Source: Desulfomicrobium macestii
GTDB taxonomy: Bacteria > Desulfobacterota > Desulfovibrionia > Desulfovibrionales > Desulfomicrobiaceae
NCBI RefSeq assembly: GCF_014873765.1
Contig: NZ_JADBGG010000026.1
Coordinates: 1-64,000, forward strand
Length of the DNA stretch: 64,000 nucleotides
Direction: 5' to 3'
Shown: positions 53,709-62,795 of the stretch, piece by piece
Layout: each line of letters opens with the position of its first letter
How positions within the stretch are numbered: position 1 is the first letter of the stretch
The notes under the pieces: model-generated
Database searches by the model: none
The model's input: only the letters and a program-made list of their open reading frames with translations
Told to the model about the DNA's origin: nothing
Translations under genes and position numbers: made by a program

Positions 53709-54380
53709 CTAGTAGGGCTGCTGGCCGGTGTTCGGGTTGACGCGGATTTCCACGCGGCGGTTCATCTGGCGGCCTCCAGGGTTGTCGTTGGAAGCCACGG
53801 GCCGGGATTCCCCGTAGCCCACGGCGCTTATCCGGGCCGGACTCACTCCGCGTTCCGTGAGCAGGCGCTGCACGCTCCAGGCGCGTCGTTCGGACAGCCC
53901 CTGGTTGTAGGCGTCGGAGCCGGTGCTGTCCGTGTGCCCTTCAACCACGATGGTCGTTTGCGGGTATTTGACGAGAATCTGGGCGATGCGTTCGATTTCG
54001 TTGTACAGACCGGGCAAAACCACGTCGGAGTCCACGTTGAAGGTCACGTCTCCCTTGAGGGTCAGGGCCAGAAGGTCGCCCTCGCGCCGGATCGCTACCT
54101 CTTCGGACTGGGCCAGGGCCTGCCGCATTTCCGCTTCCTGGTTGTCCATCATGCGCCCGACTCCGGCCCCGGTCAGGCCGCCGATGGCTGCTCCGGCAGC
54201 GGCGCCGATGGCCGCGCCCTTGGCATCGCGGCCGATGATACCGCCCAATACCGCGCCGGCGACAGCGCCTCCGCCCGCACCGTACACGGCGCCCTTGGTG
54301 GTCTTGGACTGCTGGTCCATGGTGGCGCAGCCGGTCGCTGCGAACACGACGATCAATGCGATCATAAAGAATTTTTTCAT
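53709..54380 (-). CDS. OmpA-family lipoprotein with glycine-zipper domain
   Basis: A 223-residue outer-membrane lipoprotein. It begins MKKFFMIALIVVFAATGC, with the lipobox Cys at residue 18; the open frame upstream is not used. A glycine-zipper region (GAVYGAGGGAVAGAVLGGIIG..., residues ~33-75) resembles YiaD/PcsB-type proteins. The C-terminal OmpA domain (VVEGHTDSTGSDAYNQGLSERRAW, NRRVEIRV) binds peptidoglycan. It is monocistronic with a clear terminator. Confidence 0.93.
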   Translation of the reverse strand: MKKFFMIALIVVFAATGCATMDQQSKTTKGAVYGAGGGAVAGAVLGGIIGRDAKGAAIGAAAGAAIGGLTGAGVGRMMDNQEAEMRQALAQSEEVAIRREGDLLALTLKGDVTFNVDSDVVLPGLYNEIERIAQILVKYPQTTIVVEGHTDSTGSDAYNQGLSERRAWSVQRLLTERGVSPARISAVGYGESRPVASNDNPGGRQMNRRVEIRVNPNTGQQPY

Positions 54381-54512
54381 GGTGATGCCTTCCTTTGAGG
54401 CTGATGTTTTTGGCTGATTTTTAAATATAAATCTGTTCCCATGCATCGTCAACTTTTGCGCTGGCAACGCGATGCCCGATTATTCGAAACATAACGCAAA
54501 CAGCAAGCCATG

Positions 54513-55634
54513 TCATGTGGTCTGGCCTGAAAACAAGGGGTTTTGGCCGTAAAGAAGAAGGTCCCTGCCCATGGATTGGGCGCTGTGGTAGAAGGCGAAG
54601 AACTGCACGAGCTTTTGCAGATGAAAGCGTCTGGTCGCCCCTTCCTTGCGCAGTTCACGCAGTCTCGTTTCGGACTCGCTTAGACCCTTTGCCAGCAAAT
54701 CCGTTTGCGGCGTCCGGCCGGAAGCGATGTCCCGCATGCTCTCCACCGTGACGGAGGCGAGCTCGCGCAGTTCCCGGTCCATGAGGATCTCGTAGCCCTG
54801 TCCCTGCTCGCTGTTCAGGGCCTGGAGCATGGTTTGCAAGTGTGCGTGGCATTTTTCAAGCGTGCGGACCTTGAGGCCCAAAAGGTCGGTATCCTCGTGG
54901 TACATCCGTCGCTCATGGCGCAGCACCTTCTGGAAGAGGGCGCGGTCTTCCATGATATCGGTCTGGAACTGGTCCAGAAGGTTGGGGTCGAGCCCGGACT
55001 GCATGGCCAGGAAGGCGTTCATGATGGCTTCGTAATGCCTGGCGCAGTCTCCGAAGCGCATCATGAGCCTGGCCTTGAGGGCGGTGCCCGCGCGCACCGG
55101 CCACAGGGCGATGCTGACCAGGAAGGCCGCGGCCACGCCCACGCCGATCTCCACGACGCGGAGCATGCCGAAGACGATGCGGTCATCCTGGTCATACCCG
55201 GCCAGGACGACGACGCAGACGGTGATGGCCGCCATGCGGTATCTGGCGTTGTAGCGCGTCATGTATGCGCAGAAAGTCACCGAGAGGAAAAGGGCCAGAA
55301 CGGTCATGGGCTGCGTCTGGGGAAAGAGCAGGATGGCCGCCAGTCCGATGAGGGCTCCGACGGCCGTTCCGGAGAAGCGGTACAGGCACATCTGCACGGA
55401 GTCGGCGACATAGACCTGCATGACGATGACGGCGGATAATGCCGCCCAGTACCCGAATTTCAGATCGAGCAGGTATGCCGCGCCATAGGCCAGCACGGCG
55501 GCGATGCCGGTTTTCAGGCCATGGCGGATCATGGCCGGATGGGAATCCGGATCGATGAACGGCATGTCCGGTTTTTCCGAATGCGTCCGGGGAGATGGGC
55601 TCGGGTCAGAGGAATTGTCGGCGTTCGTGCTCAT
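54513..55634 (-). CDS. FUSC-family inner-membrane transporter
   Basis: A 373-residue protein. The ATG at 55634 (GGAG nine bases upstream) is preferred over a TTG five codons earlier. About six hydrophobic segments lie between residues ~30 and 175 (for example TGIAAVLAYGAAYLLDL, ALIGLAAILLF, VVEIGVGVAAAFLVSIALWP), followed by a helical cytoplasmic domain rich in charged residues. This is the layout of a half-size FUSC/aromatic acid exporter (YccS/AaeB-like). No MFP partner gene is adjacent. It is divergent from the formate dehydrogenase genes. Confidence 0.85.
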   Translation of the reverse strand: MSTNADNSSDPSPSPRTHSEKPDMPFIDPDSHPAMIRHGLKTGIAAVLAYGAAYLLDLKFGYWAALSAVIVMQVYVADSVQMCLYRFSGTAVGALIGLAAILLFPQTQPMTVLALFLSVTFCAYMTRYNARYRMAAITVCVVVLAGYDQDDRIVFGMLRVVEIGVGVAAAFLVSIALWPVRAGTALKARLMMRFGDCARHYEAIMNAFLAMQSGLDPNLLDQFQTDIMEDRALFQKVLRHERRMYHEDTDLLGLKVRTLEKCHAHLQTMLQALNSEQGQGYEILMDRELRELASVTVESMRDIASGRTPQTDLLAKGLSESETRLRELRKEGATRRFHLQKLVQFFAFYHSAQSMGRDLLLYGQNPLFSGQTT

Positions 55635-55822
55635 GCGTGTTTTCTCCAAGCCAGGGTCGAAGCCATGGCGTCATCCCCATCCCTTGGTCCATCCCGCCCG
55701 GAAAGTCCATTTCGCCCATTTCCGTCCAGCCCCGCGCCTTGGGCCAGCAGAACCGATTTGCGCATTGCCGCCCCCTGCATTATGCTTGCGGGCGTACGTA
55801 CCCATTCCACTTCAGCAAAAGC

Positions 55823-56302
55823 GTGACCCCATTGACCTCACTCACCCCGGAACAACTCGCCAAGGCAGACGCCGTCATCGCCGAACACCGCGACATCCCA
55901 GGCTCCCTCATCACGGTCCTGCGGCTCTGTCAGGATATCGCCGGATATTTTCCGCTCGAACTCATCCGGCATATCGCAGACGGGATGGAGCTGCCTGTGT
56001 CCAAGGTTTACGGAGTCGTCTCCTTTTATTCGACTTTTTCCCTCAAGCCCAAGGGCCGCCACACGGTGCGCGTCTGCACCGGAACGGCCTGTTATGTACG
56101 CGGGGTGCGGGAGGTTCTGGACCGGGTCGAACACCGTTTCGGGGTCAAGGCCGGGGGCACGTGCGAAAGCGGGCGCTTCAGCCTTGAGCCGGTGCGCTGT
56201 CTGGGCGCCTGCGGGCTGGCGCCGGTCATGGTCGTGGACCGCGACACCCACGGCGGGGTCACGCCCGATTCGGCCTGCGCCATTCTGGAGGAATACAAAT
56301 GA
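55823..56302 (+). CDS. NuoE-like [2Fe-2S] subunit of NAD-dependent formate dehydrogenase
   Basis: A 159-residue thioredoxin-like ferredoxin. An N-terminal helical part (LTPEQLAKADAVIAEH..., IAGYFPLELIRHIAD) precedes CTGTACYVRG and CLGACGLAPV, the four-cysteine [2Fe-2S] site. The GTG at 55823 fits family length; a TTG three codons later is an alternative and no strong Shine-Dalgarno sequence is present. It overlaps the NuoF-like gene by four bases. The order NuoE-like, NuoF-like, catalytic subunit matches FdsG-FdsB-FdsA. Confidence 0.9.
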   Translation: MTPLTSLTPEQLAKADAVIAEHRDIPGSLITVLRLCQDIAGYFPLELIRHIADGMELPVSKVYGVVSFYSTFSLKPKGRHTVRVCTGTACYVRGVREVLDRVEHRFGVKAGGTCESGRFSLEPVRCLGACGLAPVMVVDRDTHGGVTPDSACAILEEYK

Positions 56303-58137
56303 CCCCGGCCATGAAGCTTGACCGAGCGGGTCTGACGGCATTGCGGGACCGGGAGCGGGAACTTCTGAAGACGGCCGCTCCGCGCATATTCTGCTGCAGC
56401 GGCACGGGCTGCCACGCCACGGGCTCCATCCCGCTCATCGAGGCCCTGCGGGATGAGGCCGCGCGGCAGGGCGGCGGGGTGCAGGTCGTCGAGACGGGCT
56501 GCAACGGCTTCTGCGCCCTGGGGCCGGTGGTCGTCATGCAGCCTGGCGGCATCCTGTACTGCAAGGTGCGCGTGGAGGATGCGGCCGACGTGGTCGCCTC
56601 GGCCGGGGGCGAGCCCGTGGAGCGCCTGCTGTATCGCGACCCGTCGGGCACGGCCGTGGCTTCCATGGATGAGATCCCCTTTTTCGCCCTGCAACGGCCC
56701 CGGACCCTGCGCAACAAGGGCCGCATCGACCCCGAGAACATCGGCCACGCCATCGCCCATGACGGATACCAGGGGCTGGCCAAGGCCCTTTTCGACATGG
56801 ACCCGGCAGGCATCGTCGAGGAAATGCGCGCTTCCGGCCTGCGCGGACGCGGCGGGGCCGGTTTTCCCACTGGCCTGAAATGGAAGTTCGCGGCCGCCTC
56901 GCCCGGCGACGTCAAGTACGTGCTCTGCAACGCCGACGAGGGCGATCCCGGCGCGTTCATGGACCGCTCCATCCTCGAGTCCGACCCGCACGCCGTTCTC
57001 GAAGGCATGCTCGTCGCGGCCGTGGCCATCGGTTCCCGCCAGGGCTACATCTACTGCCGCTCCGAATATCCCCTGGCCATCAAGCGCCTGACCATAGCCA
57101 TCGGCCAGGCCCGGGAACTGGGCTTGCTGGGCGAAAACATCCTGGGCAGCGGTTTTTCCTTCGACCTCGAGATCTACCAGGGCGCGGGCGCCTTCGTCTG
57201 CGGCGAGGAGACGGCGCTCATGCGTTCCATCGAAGGAAAGCGCGGCATGCCCGTCCCCCGGCCGCCGTTCCCGGCGCAGCAGGGCCTGTGGGGCAAGCCG
57301 ACCATCCTCAACAACGTCGAGACCCTGGCCAATGTCGGCCGCATCATCCGTCTGGGCGGAGTGCGCTACGCGAGCGTCGGCACCGAGGGCAGCAAGGGCA
57401 CGAAGGTCTTCGCCCTGTCCGGCGACGTGAACAACATCGGGCTGGTCGAGGTGGACATGGGCACGCCTCTGTCCGTGCTGGTCAACGACATCGGCGGCGG
57501 GGTGCCGGGCAAGCGCAAATGCAAGGCCGTGCAGCTCGGCGGGCCTTCGGGCGGGAGCATCCCGGCGCACCTGCTGGACACGCCCGTGGACTACGAGGCC
57601 ATCAGCCAGGCCGGGGCCATCATGGGGTCGGGCGGGGTCATCGTCATGGACGACCGCACCTGCATGGTCGACATGGCCCGCTTCTTCATGGACTTCATCC
57701 AGGACGAGTCCTGTGGCAAGTGCACGCCCTGCCGGGAGGGGACCAGGCGTCAGCTCGAAATCCTGACCCGCATCTGCGAGGGCAAGGGCGTCCCCGGGGA
57801 CCTGCGCATCCTGGAGGACCTGGCCGCGGTCATCACCGACGCCTCCCTGTGCGGTCTGGGCCAGACCGCGTCCAATCCGATCCTTTCGGCCCTGCGCCAC
57901 TTCCGGGACGAGTTCGAGGCGCACATCAACGAAAGGCGCTGCCCTGCCAAGCGCTGCGTGGCCCTGCTCAGGTTCGAGGTCCGGGAGGATCTGTGCCGCA
58001 AGTGCGGGCTGTGTCACAAGGCGTGCCCGGCCGGGGCCGTGATCTGGGCCAAGAAGCAGGTCGCGCGCATCGACCGGGAAAAATGCGTGCGATGCCTGGC
58101 GTGTTTCCAGGCCTGTCCCTTTGACTGCATCGAATGA
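56299..58137 (+). CDS. NuoF-like NADH/FMN-binding subunit of formate dehydrogenase
   Basis: A 612-residue flavoprotein. An N-terminal thioredoxin-like [2Fe-2S] domain (CCSGTGCHATGS near 32, CNGFCALGP near 72) is followed by the NuoF core (GRGGAGFPTGLKW near 181 for FMN/NADH, NADEGDPGAFMDR), the [4Fe-4S] site ESCGKCTPCREG near 470, and a C-terminal two-cluster ferredoxin (CRKCGLCHKACP, CVRCLACFQACP). The fused N- and C-terminal cluster domains are those of HndC/HydB-type subunits of soluble hydrogenases and formate dehydrogenases. It links formate oxidation to NAD(P). Confidence 0.95.
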   Translation: MTPAMKLDRAGLTALRDRERELLKTAAPRIFCCSGTGCHATGSIPLIEALRDEAARQGGGVQVVETGCNGFCALGPVVVMQPGGILYCKVRVEDAADVVASAGGEPVERLLYRDPSGTAVASMDEIPFFALQRPRTLRNKGRIDPENIGHAIAHDGYQGLAKALFDMDPAGIVEEMRASGLRGRGGAGFPTGLKWKFAAASPGDVKYVLCNADEGDPGAFMDRSILESDPHAVLEGMLVAAVAIGSRQGYIYCRSEYPLAIKRLTIAIGQARELGLLGENILGSGFSFDLEIYQGAGAFVCGEETALMRSIEGKRGMPVPRPPFPAQQGLWGKPTILNNVETLANVGRIIRLGGVRYASVGTEGSKGTKVFALSGDVNNIGLVEVDMGTPLSVLVNDIGGGVPGKRKCKAVQLGGPSGGSIPAHLLDTPVDYEAISQAGAIMGSGGVIVMDDRTCMVDMARFFMDFIQDESCGKCTPCREGTRRQLEILTRICEGKGVPGDLRILEDLAAVITDASLCGLGQTASNPILSALRHFRDEFEAHINERRCPAKRCVALLRFEVREDLCRKCGLCHKACPAGAVIWAKKQVARIDREKCVRCLACFQACPFDCIE

Positions 58138-58147
58138 CGGGAGCGCC

Positions 58148-60808
58148 ATGGAACTGACCATCAACGACATCACCTGCACCTTCACTCCCGGCCAGACCAT
58201 TCTGGAGGTGGCCACGGCGCATGGCATATTCATACCGACCCTGTGCCACCTGCCGAACTGCACGCCCACCGGAGCCTGCCGCATCTGCGTGGTGGAGGTC
58301 CGGGGGGCGCGCACCCTGGTCGCATCCTGTGCGGCTCCGGCAGCCGAGGGCATGATTGTCGGCACCGACTCCGACCGTGTGCTCCGCGCCCGAAAGACCA
58401 TTCTGCGCCTCATGCTCGACTCTGGAAACCATGACTGCCTGCTCTGCCCGGCGGCGGGAGACTGCGTTCTGCAAAGCCTCGCGTTCCGTTACGGGGTTGG
58501 CACCGGCACCTTCGGGCGGCCCAAACCGCGCCATCGCCCCGAGACCGGCAATCCGTTCATTGTCCGCGATTTTTCCAAATGCATCCTGTGCGGCCGCTGC
58601 GTGCAGGCCTGCAACGAGGTGCAGGTCAACGAGGCCATCGATTACGGTTATCGCGGGGCCGCCACCAAGATCGTGGCCGGTTGCGACACCACCCTGGGCG
58701 AGTCGGACTGCGTTTTTTGCGGCGAATGTCTGCAAGTCTGCCCGGTAGGTGCGCTGAGCATTCATGATGCGCGTGGCAAGGCCCGGCTGTGCGAGACGCG
58801 TCCGGTACGCACCACCTGTCCGTATTGCGGCGTGGGCTGTCAGATGGACGTGCATGTGAAGGACGGGCGCATCCAGCATGTGCTGGGCGCCGTGGACGGG
58901 CATAACGAGGGCAGCCTCTGCGTGAAGGGCCGTTTTGCCCTGGATTTCACCGCGCATCCCGAGCGCCTGAGGGCTCCGCTGATCCGCCGCGACGGCGAGC
59001 TTGTCCCGGCCGGCTGGGACGAAGCCCTTGATCTGGTGGCTTCGCGTCTTCTGACCCTGCGCGAGGAGCATGGACCGCGCAGCCTGGGTTTTCTGGCCTC
59101 GGCCCGCTGCACCAACGAGGAGAACTATCTCTTCCAGAAGCTGGCGCGCTGCATGGGCTCCAACAACGTGGATCACTGCGCGCGGCTGTGCCATGCCTCC
59201 TCCCTGGAGGCGCTGGTGCAGGCCTTTGGCAGCGCCTCGCCGACCAATGTCATGGCCGATGTGGCCAACGCGGAGGTGATCCTGGTCACCGGCTCCAACA
59301 CCACCGAAACGCACCCCGTGTTCTCAAGTCGCATCAAGCGCGCCTCCCGCTCAGGCGCCACGCTCGTGGTCGTGGATCCGCGCGAGATCGGCCTGACCCG
59401 CCACGCCGATCTCTGGCTGCGGCCCAGACCCGGCACCGACATCGCCTGGATCAACGGCCTCATGCACGTCATTTTGAGCGAGGGTCTGGAAAACCGTGAT
59501 TTCATAGATCGCAGGACCGAAGGGTTCGAGGAGTTGCGCGAGGCCCTGGCCGTCTATACTCCGGCATACGTGCAGACCGCGACCGGAATTCCGGCCGCCG
59601 ACCTTGTTCGGGCGGCGCGTCTTTACGCCCGGGCGGGGGCGGCGACGATCCTGTACTGCATGGGCATCACCCAGCACACCTGCGGCACGGACACGGTGCT
59701 GGCCCTGGCCAATCTGGCCATGCTCTGTGGTCAGGTGGGCCGGCCGGGAGCGGGGATCAATCCGCTGCGGGGACAGAACAACGTGCAGGGCTCCTGCGAC
59801 ATGGGCGGATTGCCGGGCGTTCTGCCCGGGTATGGGCGGGTGGACGACGATGCGGCCCTGGGGCGGATTGAAGGCCTGTGGAAGATGTCCCTCTCCAAGA
59901 CTCCGGGCCTGACCGCCACGGAGATGTTCGCCTCCCCGGAGCTTCGGGCCATGTACATCATGGGCGAGAACCCAGCCCTGTCGGACGCGGACGCGTCGCA
60001 TGCGCAGGCTCGGCTCGCGGCCCTTGATTTTCTGGTCGTGCAGGACATCTTCCTGACCGAGACCGCGCGGCTTGCCGATGTGGTCCTGCCGGCCGCGTCC
60101 GCGCTCGAAAAGGACGGCACCTTCACCAACACCGACCGCCGCGTGCAGCGTGTGCGGGCGGCCGTGCCGTGCCCGGGAGAGGCGCTTCCGGACTGGCGCA
60201 TTCTGAATCTTCTGGGCCCGCGCCTGGGCGTCCCCATGGGCTATGACCGTCCCGAGGAGATCATGCGCGAGATCGCCTTGGCCGCCCCCATCTACGGCGG
60301 TATCGATTACCGGCGCATCAGGCGGGAGGGAATCGTCTGGCCCTGCCCGGACCAGGCCCATCCCGGCACCCCCATCCTGCACCGCGAGACCTTTCCCCGG
60401 GGCCTGGGGCGCTTCATCCCCACGCATCCGCAAGCACCGGCGGAGGTGCCGGACGAGGAGTATCCCTTTGTGCTCGGCACGGGCCGGGTGCTTGAGCATT
60501 ACCACACCGGCACCATGACCCGCAAAAGCGAGGGGCTGAATCGCATCGTGCCCGAATGTTTCGTGGAGATGAATCAGGAGGACGCCGCGCGCCTGGGGAT
60601 CGCGCATGGGCGGCGGGTGCGGGTGGCGTCCCGGCGGGGGGAGATTTCCGTCAGGGCCGAGGTCACGGACCGGGTGGCCAGGGGGCACCTCTTCATCCCG
60701 TTCCACTTCGCCGAAGCCGCGGCCAACGTCCTGACCAACCCGGCCCTTGATCCCCTGGCCCGGATTCCGGAGTTCAAGGTCTGCGCCGTGCGCGTGATCC
60801 CGGAATAG
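58148..60808 (+). CDS. Molybdopterin formate dehydrogenase catalytic subunit (cysteine form) with NuoG-like N-terminus
   Basis: An 886-residue enzyme, starting at 58148 after GGGAGCGCC. Its cluster sites in order are: plant-type [2Fe-2S] (CHLPNCTPTGACRIC, ~31), His-Cys cluster (HDCLLC...GDC, ~93), two [4Fe-4S] (CILCGRCVQAC, CVFCGECLQVC), and the catalytic domain cluster (CPYCGVGC, ~223). The metal ligand is Cys348 in DHCARLCHASS, so this is a non-selenocysteine form. It oxidises formate or reduces CO2, passing electrons to the two preceding subunits. There is no TAT signal, so it is cytoplasmic. A dispersed hairpin element begins at the base after the stop. Confidence 0.95.
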   Translation: MELTINDITCTFTPGQTILEVATAHGIFIPTLCHLPNCTPTGACRICVVEVRGARTLVASCAAPAAEGMIVGTDSDRVLRARKTILRLMLDSGNHDCLLCPAAGDCVLQSLAFRYGVGTGTFGRPKPRHRPETGNPFIVRDFSKCILCGRCVQACNEVQVNEAIDYGYRGAATKIVAGCDTTLGESDCVFCGECLQVCPVGALSIHDARGKARLCETRPVRTTCPYCGVGCQMDVHVKDGRIQHVLGAVDGHNEGSLCVKGRFALDFTAHPERLRAPLIRRDGELVPAGWDEALDLVASRLLTLREEHGPRSLGFLASARCTNEENYLFQKLARCMGSNNVDHCARLCHASSLEALVQAFGSASPTNVMADVANAEVILVTGSNTTETHPVFSSRIKRASRSGATLVVVDPREIGLTRHADLWLRPRPGTDIAWINGLMHVILSEGLENRDFIDRRTEGFEELREALAVYTPAYVQTATGIPAADLVRAARLYARAGAATILYCMGITQHTCGTDTVLALANLAMLCGQVGRPGAGINPLRGQNNVQGSCDMGGLPGVLPGYGRVDDDAALGRIEGLWKMSLSKTPGLTATEMFASPELRAMYIMGENPALSDADASHAQARLAALDFLVVQDIFLTETARLADVVLPAASALEKDGTFTNTDRRVQRVRAAVPCPGEALPDWRILNLLGPRLGVPMGYDRPEEIMREIALAAPIYGGIDYRRIRREGIVWPCPDQAHPGTPILHRETFPRGLGRFIPTHPQAPAEVPDEEYPFVLGTGRVLEHYHTGTMTRKSEGLNRIVPECFVEMNQEDAARLGIAHGRRVRVASRRGEISVRAEVTDRVARGHLFIPFHFAEAAANVLTNPALDPLARIPEFKVCAVRVIPE

Positions 60809-60951
60809 CAGGCCGCCCCAAAACGGCGATCTGCTGCGTCAGCGAAAAAATCCAGACCGCTTATGTATGCGCAATACACTGCGTGCCCTGAATTTTTTCC
60901 CTTCCTTGCATCTCACCATTTTTGATCGGCCTGCGAATTTTGAATTTTTGA
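60809..60951. repeat. Dispersed long-hairpin element, copy 2
   Basis: An inverted copy of the element at 37953-38092, starting directly after the formate dehydrogenase stop codon. Ends CAGGCCG/CGGCCTG, arms AAAAAATCCAG/CTGAATTTTTT and centre TGTATGCGCAATACA keep the pairing seen in copy 1 with different bases. It lies between convergent genes and may act as a bidirectional transcription barrier. Confidence 0.8.
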
Positions 60952-60966
60952 GTCAGATGGGCTGCG

Positions 60967-61971
60967 TCATTCGACGGCCACGAACCAGGCCCGGAACTCG
61001 CGCCCGGGTTTGAAGCCCACGCCGACCGCCCCCTTGTGCAGGTACAGGCAGTAGGCCCAGTCCGGCGAGTAGGCGCTGCTGGTCGAGGACCAGTAGGCTT
61101 CCTGCGGGTTCTCGAAGGGATGCCCGGCGGGCAGGGCCGGGTCGTGCCGCTCGGCGTCGACAAGGGACTCCAGTTCCCGGATGTTCGGCAGGCGCCAGCG
61201 CAGATCGCCTTCGCGGTGCCTCCTGGCCACCTCCAGCGCCTCCTCCCAGGTACACACCCCGCACAGGTCCGCCGAGCGCGTCCACAGCAGTCCCGTCAGC
61301 AGGTCGCGCACGCCCGCGTCCTCCGGCGCAAATCGCGGTTCGGGCCAGGCCGCGCCCTTGAGCAGCTCCGCGTCCTGCCCCGTCCCCTCGCAGCCCACGA
61401 CATTCCCGGACACATCGCGGCACGTTCGCTGCCCGGTCCGCGCCAGGAGCGGGCTTTCCCCGCGCACGGGCCAGACCATGGCGTCGCGCGTCTTGTCGCC
61501 GTAGAACATGCGTCCACCCTCCAGGTGCACGTGCCAGGCGTAGCCCGGCGCGCGGCTGGCCGTGGTCGAGGTCCAGTACCAGGTCTGGCTGACCGTGAAC
61601 GGATGCTGCGCGGGCAGGGCGGGGCGATGGTGGTTGTAGCTGATCAGGCTTGAAAGTTCCCGGCGATTGGGCAGGCGCCAGTCGGCATGGCCGAAGGCGT
61701 GTTCCTCGTTCATCCGGGCCACGGCCGAGAGCGCCTCGGGCCAGGACATGGGGAAGTCTCCGATGCTTGCAGTGCGGGGCCAGACGAGGCCCGTCAGGAG
61801 GTCCTGCGCCAGGAGGTTTTCCAGCAGTCTGAACCTTGGATCGGGCCAAGCAAGTCCGGTCCGAAACTCTCCGTCCTGACCGCTGCCCGCGCAGTCCACG
61901 GGGAGCCCCTTGGCGTTGAAACACACGGTCTGGCTGGTGGCCAGGATATGACGAACGGGGTGGGATGCCAT
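60967..61971 (-). CDS. Protein with two DUF1566 domains
   Basis: A 334-residue protein built of two similar halves. Each has a DLLTGL-(V/L)W segment, a (S/T)WEEAL-like helix, DWRLPNRREL or RWRLPNIREL, a W-x-ST(S/T) motif (WYWTSTTAS, AYWSSTSSA) and a final GYAWHVHLEGG or DWAYCLYLHKG strand. DUF1566 has a C-type-lectin or FGE-like fold and occurs in bacterial surface and adhesion proteins. Paired cysteines (CFNAKGLPVDC, CRDVSGNVVGC) recur in both halves. No signal peptide is visible at the chosen start. It lies a few bases downstream of the DksA-like gene. Confidence 0.85.
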   Translation of the reverse strand: MASHPVRHILATSQTVCFNAKGLPVDCAGSGQDGEFRTGLAWPDPRFRLLENLLAQDLLTGLVWPRTASIGDFPMSWPEALSAVARMNEEHAFGHADWRLPNRRELSSLISYNHHRPALPAQHPFTVSQTWYWTSTTASRAPGYAWHVHLEGGRMFYGDKTRDAMVWPVRGESPLLARTGQRTCRDVSGNVVGCEGTGQDAELLKGAAWPEPRFAPEDAGVRDLLTGLLWTRSADLCGVCTWEEALEVARRHREGDLRWRLPNIRELESLVDAERHDPALPAGHPFENPQEAYWSSTSSAYSPDWAYCLYLHKGAVGVGFKPGREFRAWFVAVE

Positions 61972-61978
61972 GCCGGGC

Positions 61979-62311
61979 CTACTCGGCGCAGTCCACGCAC
62001 CGCGTGGCTTCGGGCATGATCAGAAGGCGCCCGGCGGCGATGTCCTCGCCGCATTCGGTGCAGATCCCGAAATTGTCGTTGTCGATTCGGTCCAGAGCCC
62101 GTTCGAGGCGCATCAGCGTGCGCTTCGAATCGGTCAGGCGCTGGCCGCTGATGGCTTGATTGGCCATGGAATCCATGCGTGACAGCCGTCCGATGGGTTG
62201 GTCCAGGGAAACGGGCTTGGAGGTTTCCTCAAGTTGGGCGATGGTGATCTGGAGTTCCTGCATGCGCTTTTCGATGCGCGTCTTGATTTCCCGGCGCTGT
62301 TCAGGGGTCAT
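61979..62311 (-). CDS. DksA/TraR-type zinc-finger protein
   Basis: A 110-residue protein starting at 62311 (MTPEQRREIKTRIEKRM). An N-terminal coiled coil is followed by the zinc finger CTECGEDIAAGRL...RCVDC near residues 84-108. The coiled-coil tip motif that DksA uses in the RNA polymerase secondary channel (DxxDxA) is not obvious, so it may be a short DksA-like regulator with altered function. It is upstream of the DUF1566 gene in the same direction. Confidence 0.9.
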   Translation of the reverse strand: MTPEQRREIKTRIEKRMQELQITIAQLEETSKPVSLDQPIGRLSRMDSMANQAISGQRLTDSKRTLMRLERALDRIDNDNFGICTECGEDIAAGRLLIMPEATRCVDCAE

Positions 62312-62432
62312 TTTTGGTCCTTGAATAGGTTGGGCGGCCCCTCCTTTCCCTTGGAGAGGACGCGCGACGTGAACGCCCAGTATAGAAGCCAAAGCGATGC
62401 AGGGTCAATGTGTACGGAGAAATACGGGCATG

Positions 62433-62690
62433 AAGCATGGATTCCCGCCTTCGCGGGGATGACCTACGGGTAGTGCGAATGGTTCGAGATTTTTTTTTCC
62501 CACGTCGGCACTCGCAAACAACACGCGTGTCAGCACCACGTCATCCCCGCGAAGGCGGGGGATTCGACTAGCTCGGCGCTCTCCGAGTTTTTGGGTGACC
62601 GTCATCCCCGCGAAGACGGGGGGGCATGGCCGAGAGCGCCCCGTAGGCCCGGCTTCCTTCCGTCATCCCCGCGAAGGCGGGGATCCATGC
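62433..62690. repeat. Cluster of four REP-like palindromes
   Basis: Four units built on CCCGCGAAGGCGGG-type hairpins flanked by GTCAT, at about 62437-62470 (inverted), 62539-62566, 62600-62624 and 62661-62689. Spacing is irregular (roughly 35-70 bases) and intervening sequences are unrelated, so this is not a CRISPR array. They occupy most of the gene-free interval 62312-62795 between the DksA-like gene and the ferredoxin gene. Confidence 0.85.
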
Positions 62691-62735
62691 CTTTGATTGA
62701 GGAGCACGACCGCTTCACTTCCTGATCGCGCAATG

Positions 62736-62775
62736 CATGAACGGGTCGCACCCATCGGTATGCGACCCGTTCATG
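62736..62775 (-). terminator. Perfect 15-pair hairpin after the ferredoxin subunit gene
   Basis: CATGAACGGGTCGCA and TGCGACCCGTTCATG form a perfect 15-pair stem with a ten-base loop, 20 bases beyond the stop at 62796. There is no U-run on the minus strand, so it may stabilise the mRNA 3' end or act with Rho rather than as a classic terminator. Confidence 0.6.
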
Positions 62776-62795
62776 TATCGTTTTCAAGCCGTTTT

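Noticed and set aside
56092-58413. A 773-codon open frame on the minus strand opposite the NuoE/NuoF-like genes
   Set aside because: It is antisense to clearly coding sequence with cluster motifs. High GC makes long spurious frames common, and its translation has no family character.
62433-62690. Possible CRISPR array
   Set aside because: The repeated units are REP palindromes in mixed orientation with uneven spacing, and no cas genes are nearby.
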